From NCBI RefSeq assembly GCF_000686725.1, contig NZ_JMLK01000008.1, positions 282,342 to 346,341 of the forward strand: DNA of 64,000 nt, written 5' to 3'. The DNA comes from Clostridium akagii DSM 12554. Lineage in GTDB: Bacteria > Bacillota > Clostridia > Clostridiales > Clostridiaceae. Each line of letters starts with the position of its first letter. Positions within the stretch are counted from its first letter, which is position 1. The position numbers were made by a program, and so were the translations under genes. Positions 54,143 to 63,649 of this stretch are shown here, piece after piece. The notes beneath the pieces are model-generated. The model searched no databases. It had not been told where the DNA came from and saw only the letters and a list, made by a program, of their open reading frames with translations.

Positions 54143-55222
54143 TTATTCTGCCTCTTTTTCGCATTCAGTTATGATTTCATCAATAAGATCTTTTACCTTA
54201 ACAATTTTGTTCAATCGATATCCGTTACTTCCTGTGAAAAGAAGTCCCTGATCCACATTTCCATTTACCGAATTTATTAAAGCTTTTGATATACAGTACG
54301 GCGTATCCTTGGGATTGCAAGGTTTTAAGCAATTATAGCATCTACTTATTTTTTCATTTTCACTCTTTTTCTTTATGTTTTTCATGAAGACATTTTTAAT
54401 TGCTCTTCCTGGCATACCTACTGGACTTACTACAATTTCTATATCTTCTTTTTTACATTTAAGATATTCCATTTTATATTTTATATCTGCATCACATTCT
54501 TCTGTGGCTATAAATCTAGTGGCAATTTGAACTCCTGCTGCACCAAGCTTTAAGTACTTAGCTACATCTTTTCCTGTATAGACTCCACCGCCAGCTACTA
54601 CAGGTATTTTTCTACCATACTTTTCCTCATAAGGTTTTATCTCTTCAATAACCTCTATTACTATCTGAGCTAAATCTTTATTGTCATTATTTAGATCATC
54701 CAGTGAATAGCCAAGATGTCCCCCTGCTTCAGGCCCTTCAACTACGATTAAATCAGGTATTCTATTATGTTTTTTATCCCACATTTTACAAATAACCTTA
54801 GCAGCCTTGCCTGAAGATACTATTGGTGCAATTTTAGTATTAGATCCTTCTACAAGACCTGGTAGTGACATTGGTAGACCTGCTCCTGAAATTATAAGAT
54901 CTATTCCTTCCTCTACCGCAATCCGAGCTGTAGCATCATAATTATTAACAGCCACCATAATATTAAGTCCTATTATTCCATTGGGACTAATTTCCTTAGC
55001 TCTTCTAATATGTTTTCTTAGTGCCCTTTGGTTAGCTGCTTCTGAATTTTTTTCAAAATCCGGATCATCAAAACCAATTTGCACAGATGAAATAACCCCA
55101 ATTCCTCCGCAGTTTGCAACCGCACCTGCAAGGCCTGAACGTGATATACCCACACCCATGCCACCTTGAACTATGGGAATCGCTGCCTTTAAATCTCCTA
55201 TTACCAAAGAAGGTATTCTCAT
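54143..55222 (-). CDS. NMO/FabK-like flavoprotein with C-terminal Cys cluster
   Basis: 359 residues from ATG 55222 (GGAAGAG ribosome site). Nitronate monooxygenase-type TIM barrel: PIVQGGMGVGIS, GPEAGGHLG, PVVAGGGVYTG and GVQIATRF bind FMN. A C-terminal CYNCLKPCNPKDTPYC (about 300-315) is not found in FabK and could hold a metal or iron-sulfur cluster. It is the first gene of the fab operon, 47 bp before fabT. Many clostridia have this gene there; it may be a second enoyl reductase or a nitronate-detoxifying enzyme. Confidence 0.8.
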   Translation of the reverse strand: MRIPSLVIGDLKAAIPIVQGGMGVGISRSGLAGAVANCGGIGVISSVQIGFDDPDFEKNSEAANQRALRKHIRRAKEISPNGIIGLNIMVAVNNYDATARIAVEEGIDLIISGAGLPMSLPGLVEGSNTKIAPIVSSGKAAKVICKMWDKKHNRIPDLIVVEGPEAGGHLGYSLDDLNNDNKDLAQIVIEVIEEIKPYEEKYGRKIPVVAGGGVYTGKDVAKYLKLGAAGVQIATRFIATEECDADIKYKMEYLKCKKEDIEIVVSPVGMPGRAIKNVFMKNIKKKSENEKISRCYNCLKPCNPKDTPYCISKALINSVNGNVDQGLLFTGSNGYRLNKIVKVKDLIDEIITECEKEAE

Positions 55223-55274
55223 AATCATCTCTTCCTTTTCTGTTTAAATTAAATTTGTGTGTTTATAATAAAAT

Positions 55275-55317
55275 ATTTTGATAGTCAAAGTATATATAAT
55301 ATTTGTATTTTAGTCAA
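55275..55317 (-). promoter_or_regulatory. fab operon promoter with FabT-type operator
   Basis: On the minus strand TTGACT (55312-55317), 17 bp and TATACT (55289-55294) form a good sigma-A promoter. The palindrome ACTTTGACTATCAAAAT (55275-55291) overlaps the -10 and start site and fits the FabT box (TTTGA-n-TATCAAA type). Confidence 0.8.
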
Positions 55318-55340
55318 GAAAATTATAAATATTTGGAATT

Positions 55341-55805
55341 TTATCCTTTTCTATTCTCTAGTTCTAATAAATATTTTTTCTTATCAATACCACCAGCATA
55401 ACCAACGAGTTTTCCATTTATACCTATAACCCTATGGCATGGAATTATTATAGGTATTTTATTTTTATTATTTGCTCCCCCAACTGCTCTAACTGCCTTT
55501 GGATTACCTATTTCATTTGCTACATCTTTATATGATTTCACTTCCCCATAAGGTATTTTGAGAAGTTCATCCCAAACCCGTCTTTGAAAATCCGTACCAT
55601 TAATACTTAGCTTTACAGTGAACATTTTTCTATGTTTAGTAAAATATTCGTCTAGTTCTTTTAAACATAAAATCATATTTTCATTCAAATTGGTTTTTCC
55701 ATTTTTCTCTTGTTTACTTTCTAAAAATTCCAAGGCTTCAATTCCTAAATCGGAACCTATGATTTTTATTGTTCCTATTGGTGATTCATAATATGCTGTA
55801 TACAT
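55341..55805 (-). CDS. ogt: Methylated-DNA--protein-cysteine methyltransferase
   Basis: 154 residues from ATG 55805 (AAGGGTGG ribosome site). It removes O6-methylguanine lesions by transfer to the Cys in IIPCHRVIG. The helix-turn-helix with VRAVGGANNKN and the FQRRVWDELLKIPYGEV segment are standard. Stand-alone gene, divergent from the MacA-like gene. Confidence 0.95.
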   Translation of the reverse strand: MYTAYYESPIGTIKIIGSDLGIEALEFLESKQEKNGKTNLNENMILCLKELDEYFTKHRKMFTVKLSINGTDFQRRVWDELLKIPYGEVKSYKDVANEIGNPKAVRAVGGANNKNKIPIIIPCHRVIGINGKLVGYAGGIDKKKYLLELENRKG

Positions 55806-55973
55806 TTTAACGCCACCCTTGAACATTATTTTTTTAAAAGAGCTTTTATTTACAAACTTGCCACGAAACTGTAACAGAGTATCTATATTATATAATTAAT
55901 ATTTAAAAATTTGCAAATAGTCACCTATTTATATTTGGTATTTATTAAACAGCAAATCTTAGGAGGAATTAAA

Positions 55974-57332
55974 ATGAATAGAGCTTCGTTAAAAAAGATT
56001 ATTATTTCCGCATTGATTTTCGTAGTGATTGCAGGTGGCGGATATTATCTATACGTTACTAAAATTAAAGCTAAGGCAACTACCCAAACTAGATTCATCA
56101 CCGAACAGGCAACAAAAGGCACATTAAAAGTTACGGTTTCTGGAACTGGAGCTGTATCCTCCTCATCAACAAAAGATGTCATTATTCCGAGTAATGGTAC
56201 TCTAACTAACTTTAAAGTATCAACAGGAAGCGCTATAACCCAAGGAACTTCACTAGGTTCAGTGGTAGACTCTAATCTTCAAAATCAAATCAAAATAGAT
56301 CAGGCTAAACTTGCCCAGGCTAAACAACAACTTACCCAAGCACAGCAAAAAAGTAGCAGTGATAGTCAATCTGGCCAAGCTAAAATAACCCAAGCCAGCG
56401 ACCAGCTCACTGAAGATAAGGCAAAACCAAATATAGATCAAGCTACACTAGATAAGGATAATAATGCTATTAGTGATGCTCAAAACTCTTTAACAAATGA
56501 TGCAAACAGTGATAACAACAGTATAACTAATGACAATCTAGCAATTGAGCAAGCACAGTCTACAGTTGACAATGATAATACAACTTTAAGTAAGGAAAAC
56601 ATTATTGCACCAATAAGCGGGATATTTGAAAATGTTGCTAATGGAAATGGAGATTCCGTGCAATCCGGTAAAACCCTAGGAACAATTATGGATTTAACCC
56701 ATTTACAACTTCAAGTTGCGGTAGACGAACTTGATATTAGTAAAATATCACTTGGACAGAAAGTTGACCTGACATTTGCTGATGTTCCAAGTAAAAATTA
56801 TACTGGAACTGTAGCAAGTATACCTGATAGTGGAACAAGCACAAATAGTGTAACCACTTACAATGTTGTCGTAACAATAGATGATTCTACAGGTTTAAAA
56901 CTTGGTATGAATGCAAACGCAAGTATAAATGTTCAAAGCAAAGACAACACTTTAATGGTACCTTCAAATGCTATTCAAACTGTAAGTGGTAAAAAATATG
57001 TAATGGAGCCTTCAACTTCTTCAACTAGCTCAAGTTCAAGCTATGGCAGTGGTGGAAGTTCATCCAAGTTTGGTTCTAGTTCAAGTAGAAGTGGTGGTAC
57101 TAAAGCTGGTAAACTTGTAGAAGTTCAAACTGGTATTTCAAATCAAAATGATGTTGAAATCATAAGTGGTCTATCAGAAGGGCAAAAGGTACTAGTTCAA
57201 TTGCCTACTGTATCTACATCTGCTTCATCATCTAGATCTGGCGGTGGTAGTGGCTTCGGCGGTGGCAGTGGTTTGGGCAGCGGCAGTGCTGGCGGTAGCG
57301 GCTTTGGCGGTGGTTCCCGTAGTGGAAATTAA
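55974..57332 (+). CDS. Membrane-fusion/periplasmic-adaptor-like protein (MacA/HlyD family)
   Basis: 452 residues from ATG 55974 (AGGAGGAATT ribosome site). One N-terminal membrane helix (about 10-28), a lipoyl half-motif (GTGAVSSSSTKDV), a Gln/Ala-rich helical hairpin (about 100-190, made of short coiled-coil repeats), the second lipoyl half (IIAPISGIFENV) and a beta-barrel domain. It ends in a 35-residue Gly/Ser tail of GSGFGGGSG-like repeats, with another Ser-rich insert near 350. Works with the ABC genes downstream to export a peptide or drug. Confidence 0.88.
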   Translation: MNRASLKKIIISALIFVVIAGGGYYLYVTKIKAKATTQTRFITEQATKGTLKVTVSGTGAVSSSSTKDVIIPSNGTLTNFKVSTGSAITQGTSLGSVVDSNLQNQIKIDQAKLAQAKQQLTQAQQKSSSDSQSGQAKITQASDQLTEDKAKPNIDQATLDKDNNAISDAQNSLTNDANSDNNSITNDNLAIEQAQSTVDNDNTTLSKENIIAPISGIFENVANGNGDSVQSGKTLGTIMDLTHLQLQVAVDELDISKISLGQKVDLTFADVPSKNYTGTVASIPDSGTSTNSVTTYNVVVTIDDSTGLKLGMNANASINVQSKDNTLMVPSNAIQTVSGKKYVMEPSTSSTSSSSSYGSGGSSSKFGSSSSRSGGTKAGKLVEVQTGISNQNDVEIISGLSEGQKVLVQLPTVSTSASSSRSGGGSGFGGGSGLGSGSAGGSGFGGGSRSGN

Positions 57333-57398
57333 CTTACTAACTAGTATCGGTCAATTTACGGTGATTGGATATAATCTAATTATGGAGGAACTTATAAT

Positions 57399-58100
57399 AT
57401 GATAGAGATAAGAAATCTTAGTAAAATATATGAAATTGGTAAAGAGAAACTCTATGCCTTAGACAACGTTTCTCTAAAAATAAATGATGGTGAATTTGCT
57501 GCTATTGTTGGTCCATCAGGTTCTGGTAAATCTACATTAATGAATATTTTAGGATGTCTAGATATACCTTCAAAAGGAAGCTATATACTTGATGGCACAC
57601 CTGTTGAAACTCTAAACGATGACCAGCAGGCAGAAATACGAAATGAAAAAATAGGGTTTATATTTCAAAAATATAATCTGCTTACAAAATTAAATGTATA
57701 TGAAAATGTAGAAATACCATTAATTTATTTAGGTACTGGTAATGCTGAGCGAAAAGAGAGAATTGAAAAAGCTCTAGAGCAGGTTGGCCTATCATCCCAT
57801 ATTCACCATAAACCATCTGAACTTTCTGGTGGACAGCAGCAGAGAGTTGCCATTGCAAGAGCACTTGTAACAAATCCATCAGTAATTATGGCAGATGAAC
57901 CAACTGGAGCATTAGACAGTAAAACTGGTAAAGAAGTACTTGCCCTTTTGCAAGAGCTCCATAAAACAGGAAGAACTATAGTGCTTATAACACATGACCT
58001 TTCAATTGCGGCAGAAGCCGAGAGAAGAATTCAAATAAAAGATGGTCATATACTTTCTGATGATGGAGGTGAGAATAATGAAGATACATCAGCTGTTTAA
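57399..58100 (+). CDS. ABC transporter ATP-binding protein (MacB/LolD type)
   Basis: 233 residues. Walker A GPSGSGKSTLMN, Q-loop FQKYNLLTKL, signature LSGGQQQRVAIARAL, Walker B VIMADEPTGALD and the H-loop LITHD are all intact. Co-transcribed with adaptor and permease. Overlaps the permease gene by 23 bp. Confidence 0.95.
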   Translation: MIEIRNLSKIYEIGKEKLYALDNVSLKINDGEFAAIVGPSGSGKSTLMNILGCLDIPSKGSYILDGTPVETLNDDQQAEIRNEKIGFIFQKYNLLTKLNVYENVEIPLIYLGTGNAERKERIEKALEQVGLSSHIHHKPSELSGGQQQRVAIARALVTNPSVIMADEPTGALDSKTGKEVLALLQELHKTGRTIVLITHDLSIAAEAERRIQIKDGHILSDDGGENNEDTSAV

Positions 58101-59274
58101 AATGGCTCTTAAATCTATCTTTGCCAATAAAATGCGCTCTTTTCTTACAATGCTTGGAATAATTATTGGTATAGCATCTGTCATAATACTAATTGCTATG
58201 GGTCAAGGAAGTACAAAATCGGTTCAAGACTCCATTTCAAGCATGGGAACTAACCTTATAACTGTAAGTATTACAGGTAAAACAACAAAAGATGTTACAA
58301 AACAAGAATTAAATGAACTGAAAACCAAACCAGGAATCAAAGACATATCACCAACCCTTAGCAGTGGAAATGTTAATATATCTGCTGGAGATCAAACGGC
58401 TACTACAACTGTTCAAGCCGTGGAGCCTAACTATGAAACAATAAAAAATGTCCCTGCGGAAAGTGGACGATTTATTAATCAAAATGATTTGGATAATAGA
58501 TATAATTCTGCCGTAGTTGGAACAGATGTAGCAACTGAACTTTTTAATAGTACAGATGTTGTTGGACAAAAACTCAATATAAACGGTGTATCTTTCGATA
58601 TAGTTGGAGTGTTAAAATCACAGGGCACCAGTTCTGCTGGCTCATCAGATGATACTGTACTTCTACCACTAACTACAGCTCAAAGACTTTTAAAAACAAC
58701 TGATATAAAAACTTTTTATATTCAGGCATCAAGTTCTGATAACGTAAATACAGCCATGTCTTATCTTCAACTATTTATGGATACTAAATACGGTCTTCCT
58801 ACTACTTCTGCGAGTACCGTAACAAATAAATATTTTAGAGTATTCAACCAGTCCAGCTTACTTGCTACAGCAACTTCAACAAATCAAACCATGACCAATG
58901 AACTTGCTGGTATAGCTGCTATTTCTCTTTTAGTTGGAGGTATTGGTATTATGAATATAATGCTTGTCTCTGTTATGGAACGTACTAGAGAAATTGGTAT
59001 AAGAAAAGCTTTAGGTGCTAAAAGAAGAGCCATACTATTACAATTCCTAATTGAAGCGGTATTCGTCAGTGGTATCGGCGGTATTTTAGGAGTACTAATT
59101 GGTATTGGTGGTAGTGAGTTGTTACAAACATTTAACAACACCGCCATACAACTATCTAGCACTGTAGTCCTGGCCGCATTTGCATTCTCTGTAACTGTAG
59201 GCATTGTATTTGGACTATATCCTGCAAGTAAGGCTTCAAAACTTAGTCCAATAGATGCTTTAAGCTTTGAATAG
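58078..59274 (+). CDS. MacB-like ABC transporter permease
   Basis: 398 residues from ATG 58078 (GGAGGTGAG ribosome site). Four membrane helices: one N-terminal (about 22-42, FLTMLGIIIGIASVIIL) and three C-terminal, with a large extracytoplasmic MacB-PCD domain between. The FtsX core has GIAAISLLVGGIGIMNIMLV and REIGIRKALGAKRR. Type VII ABC export system with the two genes upstream. Confidence 0.93.
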   Translation: MKIHQLFKMALKSIFANKMRSFLTMLGIIIGIASVIILIAMGQGSTKSVQDSISSMGTNLITVSITGKTTKDVTKQELNELKTKPGIKDISPTLSSGNVNISAGDQTATTTVQAVEPNYETIKNVPAESGRFINQNDLDNRYNSAVVGTDVATELFNSTDVVGQKLNINGVSFDIVGVLKSQGTSSAGSSDDTVLLPLTTAQRLLKTTDIKTFYIQASSSDNVNTAMSYLQLFMDTKYGLPTTSASTVTNKYFRVFNQSSLLATATSTNQTMTNELAGIAAISLLVGGIGIMNIMLVSVMERTREIGIRKALGAKRRAILLQFLIEAVFVSGIGGILGVLIGIGGSELLQTFNNTAIQLSSTVVLAAFAFSVTVGIVFGLYPASKASKLSPIDALSFE

Positions 59275-59316
59275 ATGATTCTTACTCAAAGAAGCTGAAG
59301 CAGAAGAATCAAATAA

Positions 59317-59363
59317 AAAAAGATGCAAGAAGATTGGTTTACAAATCTTCTTGCATCTTTTTT
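59317..59363 (+). terminator. Terminator of the MacAB-like operon
   Basis: A 19-bp stem (AAAAAGATGCAAGAAGATT with its complement) around an 8-nt loop, followed by TTTTTTATTTTT. Confidence 0.9.
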
Positions 59364-59407
59364 ATTTTTAACTAATCATGAAATTTTCCACTAGGACAAA
59401 TTTCCAT

Positions 59408-59611
59408 TCACTTGTCAGTTCTTACTATCTTTTCTGCTTCCTTAAAATCATCTGGCCTTAAATCATCTGGTACTTCACCTGTTATATTACCAGCAATAAA
59501 TCTTGCACATTTAAAATAGTCACTATTACAAAAATTATTTTTATATTCAATAATTTCATTCTCATTTCTGCTATTAATATATGGACACACTTCAATATTT
59601 GGACACCCCAT
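59408..59611 (-). CDS. Small Cys-rich hypothetical protein
   Basis: 67 residues from ATG 59611 (GGGGTGAT ribosome site; longer frames lack one). Six Cys in the order MGCPNIEVCPYIN ... FCNSDYFKCARF suggest a metal site, perhaps zinc. Short proteins of this pattern are common in clostridia and have no assigned role. It follows cinA on the same strand after 76 bp. Confidence 0.75.
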   Translation of the reverse strand: MGCPNIEVCPYINSRNENEIIEYKNNFCNSDYFKCARFIAGNITGEVPDDLRPDDFKEAEKIVRTDK

Positions 59612-59687
59612 ATAATCACCCCTATACCAGCTTTCTATATAAGTATATGAATGGTTTAAATACTTATTTACACAATTCATTTTAACT

Positions 59688-60938
59688 CTAAACTTGTTTC
59701 ATATGTTCAATAAGTTCTCTTCTAAGCCAATCTAAAGCCGTAAAAGTTGCCCTATCTCTAATTTTTTGCCTGTTACCAACAAAATTGAATTTTTTCGTCT
59801 TTACTTCTCCAAACATATATATCCCCATGTACACAAGCCCTACAGGTTTTTCATCTGTTCCACCGCCAGGTCCAGCTATTCCTGTTGTCGAAATACCAAT
59901 AGTAGTTCCAGCATTTTTTGCAATACCGGCTGCCATTTCCCCTGCGCATTCACTACTAACCGCTCCAAAGTCTTTTAACGTGCTCTCAGTTACGCCAAGC
60001 CTTTTCACTTTAGCATCGTTACTATATGTTACCGCACCTTCTAAAAACACCTCAGAAATCCCAGGATAGTCTATTAGTTTTCCTGCTAAGAGTCCTCCTG
60101 TACATGATTCTGCTGTTGCAATAGTAAACTGATTTTTTATAAGTATTTTGGCTACTACTTCTTCTATAGTCTGTTCATTTATTCCATATACATTTATATC
60201 TCCAAGTACGTCCCTTATCTCTTTCTCTATGGGCGCAATAATTTTCGCTGCCTCAGCTTCATGGTTTACTTTAGCCGTAAGCCTTAAAACCGTTTCATTA
60301 TCCTTGGCATATGGCGCAACTGTTGGGTTTTTCTGCCTATCAAATATGTATCCAACTGCATCGTCTACACTACTTTCACCAATACCTGTTATCCTTAATG
60401 ACTTTGATACAAGCATTCCATCTTGAAACTTCTTAAGATATGGTACTATACTCTCATTGAACATTAGCTTCATCTCTCTTGGAGGTCCAGGAAGTAATAC
60501 TGCGATCTTAGAATTTTCCTCTATAATGCAACCTGGTGCTGTTCCATTATTATTTTTGACTATAATACATCCCTCAGGAAAATATGCCTGTTTCTTGTTA
60601 TTTTCAGTTGGAGTATAATTCATTTTTTTAAAATACTCCATTATTTCTCCTAAAGATTTCTCATCTAAGATCAATTTTTTATTAAAATATTCTGCTGCAA
60701 TTTCTTTTGTTAAATCGTCTTTAGTCGGTCCAAGTCCTCCAGTGGTTATAACGATATCAGCTCTATTAATGGCAATATCATATGCATTTTTTAGCCTTTC
60801 TGGATTATCTCCTACTACAGTCTGATAAAAAACATTAATTCCAAGACTGGCAAGTTCCTTTCCAAGATATTGAGCATTAGTATTAACTATATCACCCAAT
60901 AACAATTCTGTACCTACTGATAAAAGTTCTGCTCTCAT
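59688..60938 (-). CDS. cinA: CinA: competence/damage-inducible protein, nicotinamide-nucleotide amidohydrolase
   Basis: 416 residues. The N-terminal MoCF-like (COG1058) domain with SVGTELLLGDIVNTNAQYLG and TTGGLGPTKDDLTKE is fused to the C-terminal amidohydrolase domain with ATAESCTGGLLAGKL, SNDAKVKRLGV and GIAGPGGGTDEKPVG. The enzyme recycles NMN to nicotinate mononucleotide and can hydrolyse ADP-ribose. Full length for the two-domain form. Confidence 0.94.
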   Translation of the reverse strand: MRAELLSVGTELLLGDIVNTNAQYLGKELASLGINVFYQTVVGDNPERLKNAYDIAINRADIVITTGGLGPTKDDLTKEIAAEYFNKKLILDEKSLGEIMEYFKKMNYTPTENNKKQAYFPEGCIIVKNNNGTAPGCIIEENSKIAVLLPGPPREMKLMFNESIVPYLKKFQDGMLVSKSLRITGIGESSVDDAVGYIFDRQKNPTVAPYAKDNETVLRLTAKVNHEAEAAKIIAPIEKEIRDVLGDINVYGINEQTIEEVVAKILIKNQFTIATAESCTGGLLAGKLIDYPGISEVFLEGAVTYSNDAKVKRLGVTESTLKDFGAVSSECAGEMAAGIAKNAGTTIGISTTGIAGPGGGTDEKPVGLVYMGIYMFGEVKTKKFNFVGNRQKIRDRATFTALDWLRRELIEHMKQV

Positions 60939-61209
60939 TACTTCACCTCATTTTGTTTATAGGCATATGAAAAAAAAAATCAAATTAGGATATAACCTAG
61001 TTGTTTCTTTCAAAATGCTACTTTATTAATATATAAATTATAACATATCAATGCATATTAACTTTAGTATTTTTAGGCCATTTTATGGGAAGTATAGTGT
61101 TAACATAATTTTTATATTATAAAACGTTAATTTTATCTCTACATTTTGTTATAATAAATATGTGAGTGTACTATATATTGCATAAGCAAATTTGAAAGGC
61201 GGTGATATT

Positions 61210-62190
61210 ATGAGTACTTTCATGTTTAAGAATAAACTTAAAAACTATACTCCTTTAAGTAATATTTTTATAGATAAGTACATGCCTCGAGCACGAGGAG
61301 AATATGTTAAAGTATATATTTTGGGAATGAAATACTGTGTATCCGGAGAGCTTGGAGTTGATTCAGCCTTGTTTGCTAACACTCTTCATCTTTTGGAGAC
61401 GGACCTTATGAATGCTTGGAACTATTGGAATGACGAAGGTGTTGTAAAATTAGTTCCTATAGATAACATGGGGAATTTTAACATAGATTTTTTAGACCTT
61501 GATGAAAATAGTTCTGATAAAGATGAAACCATAAATCTTTTAAAGGAATTAGATAACAGCTCAACTAAAGATATGCTCCAAGATATCGAAAAATTGGTTG
61601 GAAGAACCCTATCTACTAAAGAAATGAAAATGTATATAGGCTGGATAAGTGATTTTAATTTCCCTCCAGAGCTGATTCTTCTGCTTATAGAATATTGTGT
61701 TTCAAAGGGTAAAACGGATTATAGATATATTGAAACAATAGCTATCAATTGGCATGAAAACAAGATTAATTCTATTGATGATGCTCAATCCTTTATTAAA
61801 AAACATGAAGATAAATGGATTAAAATAAGAAAAATATTAAATTATCTAGGTATAAGGGATGCTGATGTATTAAAACCTCAAGAATTACTTCTTGATAAAT
61901 GGATTAATTCCTATGGTTTTCCTTTAGACGTAATCTATAGGTCCTGTGACATAACTTTTTCTAGAATAAATAAAGCTGACTTCAAATACATGGACGCTAT
62001 CTTAACTAACTGGTTTAAGGGTGGCATAAAAACTCTCACTGAAATTGATACTAAAGATTTTAAAAAGAGTAGCTATAAAAAGGCAGGTCCAAAAACTGGT
62101 CCAAAAACTAACTTCAACGACTATGAACAGAGATCTTATGATTATGATGAACTTGAAAAGAAATTATTAGGATGGGATAAAAATGATTAG
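61210..62190 (+). CDS. DnaD-domain primosome protein
   Basis: 326 residues from ATG 61210 (GGCGGTGAT ribosome site). An N-terminal winged-helix part (about 15-95) and two tandem DnaB2-type domains (about 115-190 and 215-290) ending in the YxxxIxxxW pattern: FKYMDAILTNWFKGG. DnaD/DnaB-like proteins remodel DNA and help load helicase. It overlaps the helicase-loader gene by 8 bp. Confidence 0.88.
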   Translation: MSTFMFKNKLKNYTPLSNIFIDKYMPRARGEYVKVYILGMKYCVSGELGVDSALFANTLHLLETDLMNAWNYWNDEGVVKLVPIDNMGNFNIDFLDLDENSSDKDETINLLKELDNSSTKDMLQDIEKLVGRTLSTKEMKMYIGWISDFNFPPELILLLIEYCVSKGKTDYRYIETIAINWHENKINSIDDAQSFIKKHEDKWIKIRKILNYLGIRDADVLKPQELLLDKWINSYGFPLDVIYRSCDITFSRINKADFKYMDAILTNWFKGGIKTLTEIDTKDFKKSSYKKAGPKTGPKTNFNDYEQRSYDYDELEKKLLGWDKND

Positions 62191-63169
62191 AGGCTATGCA
62201 GAAGAAATATCTAAAATGTATTCTGACATTCGTGAAAATGAAGCACGGTTACTAAAACAACGCCGTGAGAAGATTCAAAATGATCTTCCTGTGGTTTTTA
62301 ACCTTGAGAAAAAAATAGCAAAACTCTGCATTGATTTAGCGGTTAATTCATTTAAAGATATAGATGACAGAGAAAACTATTTAAGTAATTTGAAAAATGA
62401 AATTACTAATCTGAGAGTAAAAAAATCAGAGTTATTAGTTGCCAATGGTTATTCTCAAGATTATGTATCGCTTCAATATAAATGCAATAAATGTAAAGAC
62501 ACCGGCTATATAGGTTCCACAAAATGCAGTTGCTATAAGCAAAAACTTGTAAAATTATATTATAAGAATTCTTATCACAACTCTATGCTTGCAAGCAATA
62601 ATTTTGAACACTTTAATATAGATTATTACTCTACCCAGAGGACAAATAATGATCCTAGAAGTCCTAGAAAAAATATGGAGGATACAATAATTCCGTATGT
62701 AATGGATTATTTGAAAAACTTTCCAGCAACAAAAAATAATTTATTATTTTATGGTAGTTCAGGCACTGGAAAAACTTTTTTATCCAATTGTATTGCAAAA
62801 GATTTATTAGATAAAGGATTCCTTGTGATATACAGAACCTCAGATGATATCATCCATGATCTTAAAAAAGTTAAATTTGAAAATGATCATAATTTAGAGA
62901 ACTTACTTCTTAATTGTGATTTACTCATATTGGATGATTTAGGCACAGAACAGATAACAGACTTTTCGTCCACAGAACTGTTCAATCTTCTCAATAAAAA
63001 ACTTTTAATGAACAAGAAGATGCTTATTTCTTCAAACTATGCATTAGAAAAACTTTCAAGAACCTATTCTGAAAGAATTACCTCCAGACTATTTGGCGAC
63101 TTTACCCTTTTCAAATTTTATGGAGATGACATAAGAATTAAAACAAACCTTCAAAGACAGAAACAATAA
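62183..63169 (+). CDS. DnaC/DnaI-like helicase loader ATPase
   Basis: 328 residues. An N-terminal coiled coil and zinc-binding CNKCKDTGYIGSTKCSC (about 95-112) precede the AAA+ domain: Walker A GSSGTGKTFLS (about 191-201), Walker B LLILDDLGTE, sensor SSNY and arginine finger ERITSRLFGD. It loads DnaB-type helicase during replication start. Coupled to the DnaD-like gene. Confidence 0.92.
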   Translation: MIRGYAEEISKMYSDIRENEARLLKQRREKIQNDLPVVFNLEKKIAKLCIDLAVNSFKDIDDRENYLSNLKNEITNLRVKKSELLVANGYSQDYVSLQYKCNKCKDTGYIGSTKCSCYKQKLVKLYYKNSYHNSMLASNNFEHFNIDYYSTQRTNNDPRSPRKNMEDTIIPYVMDYLKNFPATKNNLLFYGSSGTGKTFLSNCIAKDLLDKGFLVIYRTSDDIIHDLKKVKFENDHNLENLLLNCDLLILDDLGTEQITDFSSTELFNLLNKKLLMNKKMLISSNYALEKLSRTYSERITSRLFGDFTLFKFYGDDIRIKTNLQRQKQ

Positions 63170-63253
63170 CTTACTGCTTTGAGAGTATAACTTGAAAATT
63201 GTTAGAAAATGCAGAACACTCATTTAGTTACAAGTGACAAGTTAAGGAATATT

Positions 63254-63330
63254 TTCGGCTAAAGCCGAAGAATAAATAAAATAGGGAGGTAAGCTGATTT
63301 GTTTCACAAATCCACTTATCTCCCTAAACA
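63254..63330 (+). terminator. Two hairpins downstream of the helicase-loader gene
   Basis: A small stem TTCGGC-TAAA-GCCGAA (63254-63271) and a longer imperfect one from 63282 to 63326 built on AGGGAG ... CTCCCT, followed by ACATTTTT. The second is the likely terminator. A third palindrome, TTTTGCC-CCAA-GGCAAAA, lies near 63370. Confidence 0.6.
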
Positions 63331-63449
63331 TTTTTCCTCTCTATGTTACTATGTTATTCTTATATTCTTTTTATTTTGCCCCAAGGCAAAATCTCCTTAA
63401 TCTGTAACCTGTAACTTTTTTAATCAAGTATGTGCATCCTTAATTGCAA
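63331..63449. other. Intergenic region between the helicase loader and the tRNA operon
   Basis: It holds the third small palindrome near 63370 and no gene. Confidence 0.5.
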
Positions 63450-63490
63450 AAAACAACGCTTCCTAGATAAAACCTAAGAAGCGTTGTTTT
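63450..63490 (-). terminator. Terminator of the tRNA operon
   Basis: AAAACAACGCTTC (63450-63462) pairs perfectly with GAAGCGTTGTTTT (63478-63490), and a 6-U run follows on the minus strand. Confidence 0.85.
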
Positions 63491-63561
63491 GCTAACAATA
63501 GCAATTGGAACCAAATTTACTAATTATAAATCAGCTATTCTACCAATTGAGCTATGTCAGC
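63491..63561 (-). pseudogene. Decayed tRNA-like sequence
   Basis: It begins GCTGACATAGCTCAATTGGT, almost the start of the tRNA-Thr at 63841-63916, and its 3' end TGTTAGC pairs with the first seven bases. The anticodon stem pairs with two wobbles around a TTTATAA loop. The T-arm cannot form a normal 5-bp stem, and no CCA is encoded, unlike all five neighbours. Probably a degenerate tRNA gene copy. Confidence 0.6.
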
Positions 63562-63566
63562 TAATA

Positions 63567-63643
63567 TGGCGACCTGGAAGGGGATCGAACCCTCGACCTC
63601 CGGCGTGACAGGCCGGCACTCTAACCAGCTGAGCTACCAGGTC
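63567..63643 (-). tRNA. tRNA-Asp (GTC)
   Basis: 77 nt with encoded CCA. Cloverleaf complete: acceptor GACCTGG/CCAGGTC, anticodon loop CTGTCAC in a CCGGC/GCCGG stem, T-loop TTCGATC. Identical to the copy at 63920-63996. Confidence 0.97.
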
Positions 63644-63649
63644 ATATTA

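Noticed and set aside
57000..57332. Gly/Ser-rich repeats in the adaptor gene as a possible separate repeat element.
   Set aside because: They stay in frame and code for flexible linkers, a common feature of such proteins in clostridia.
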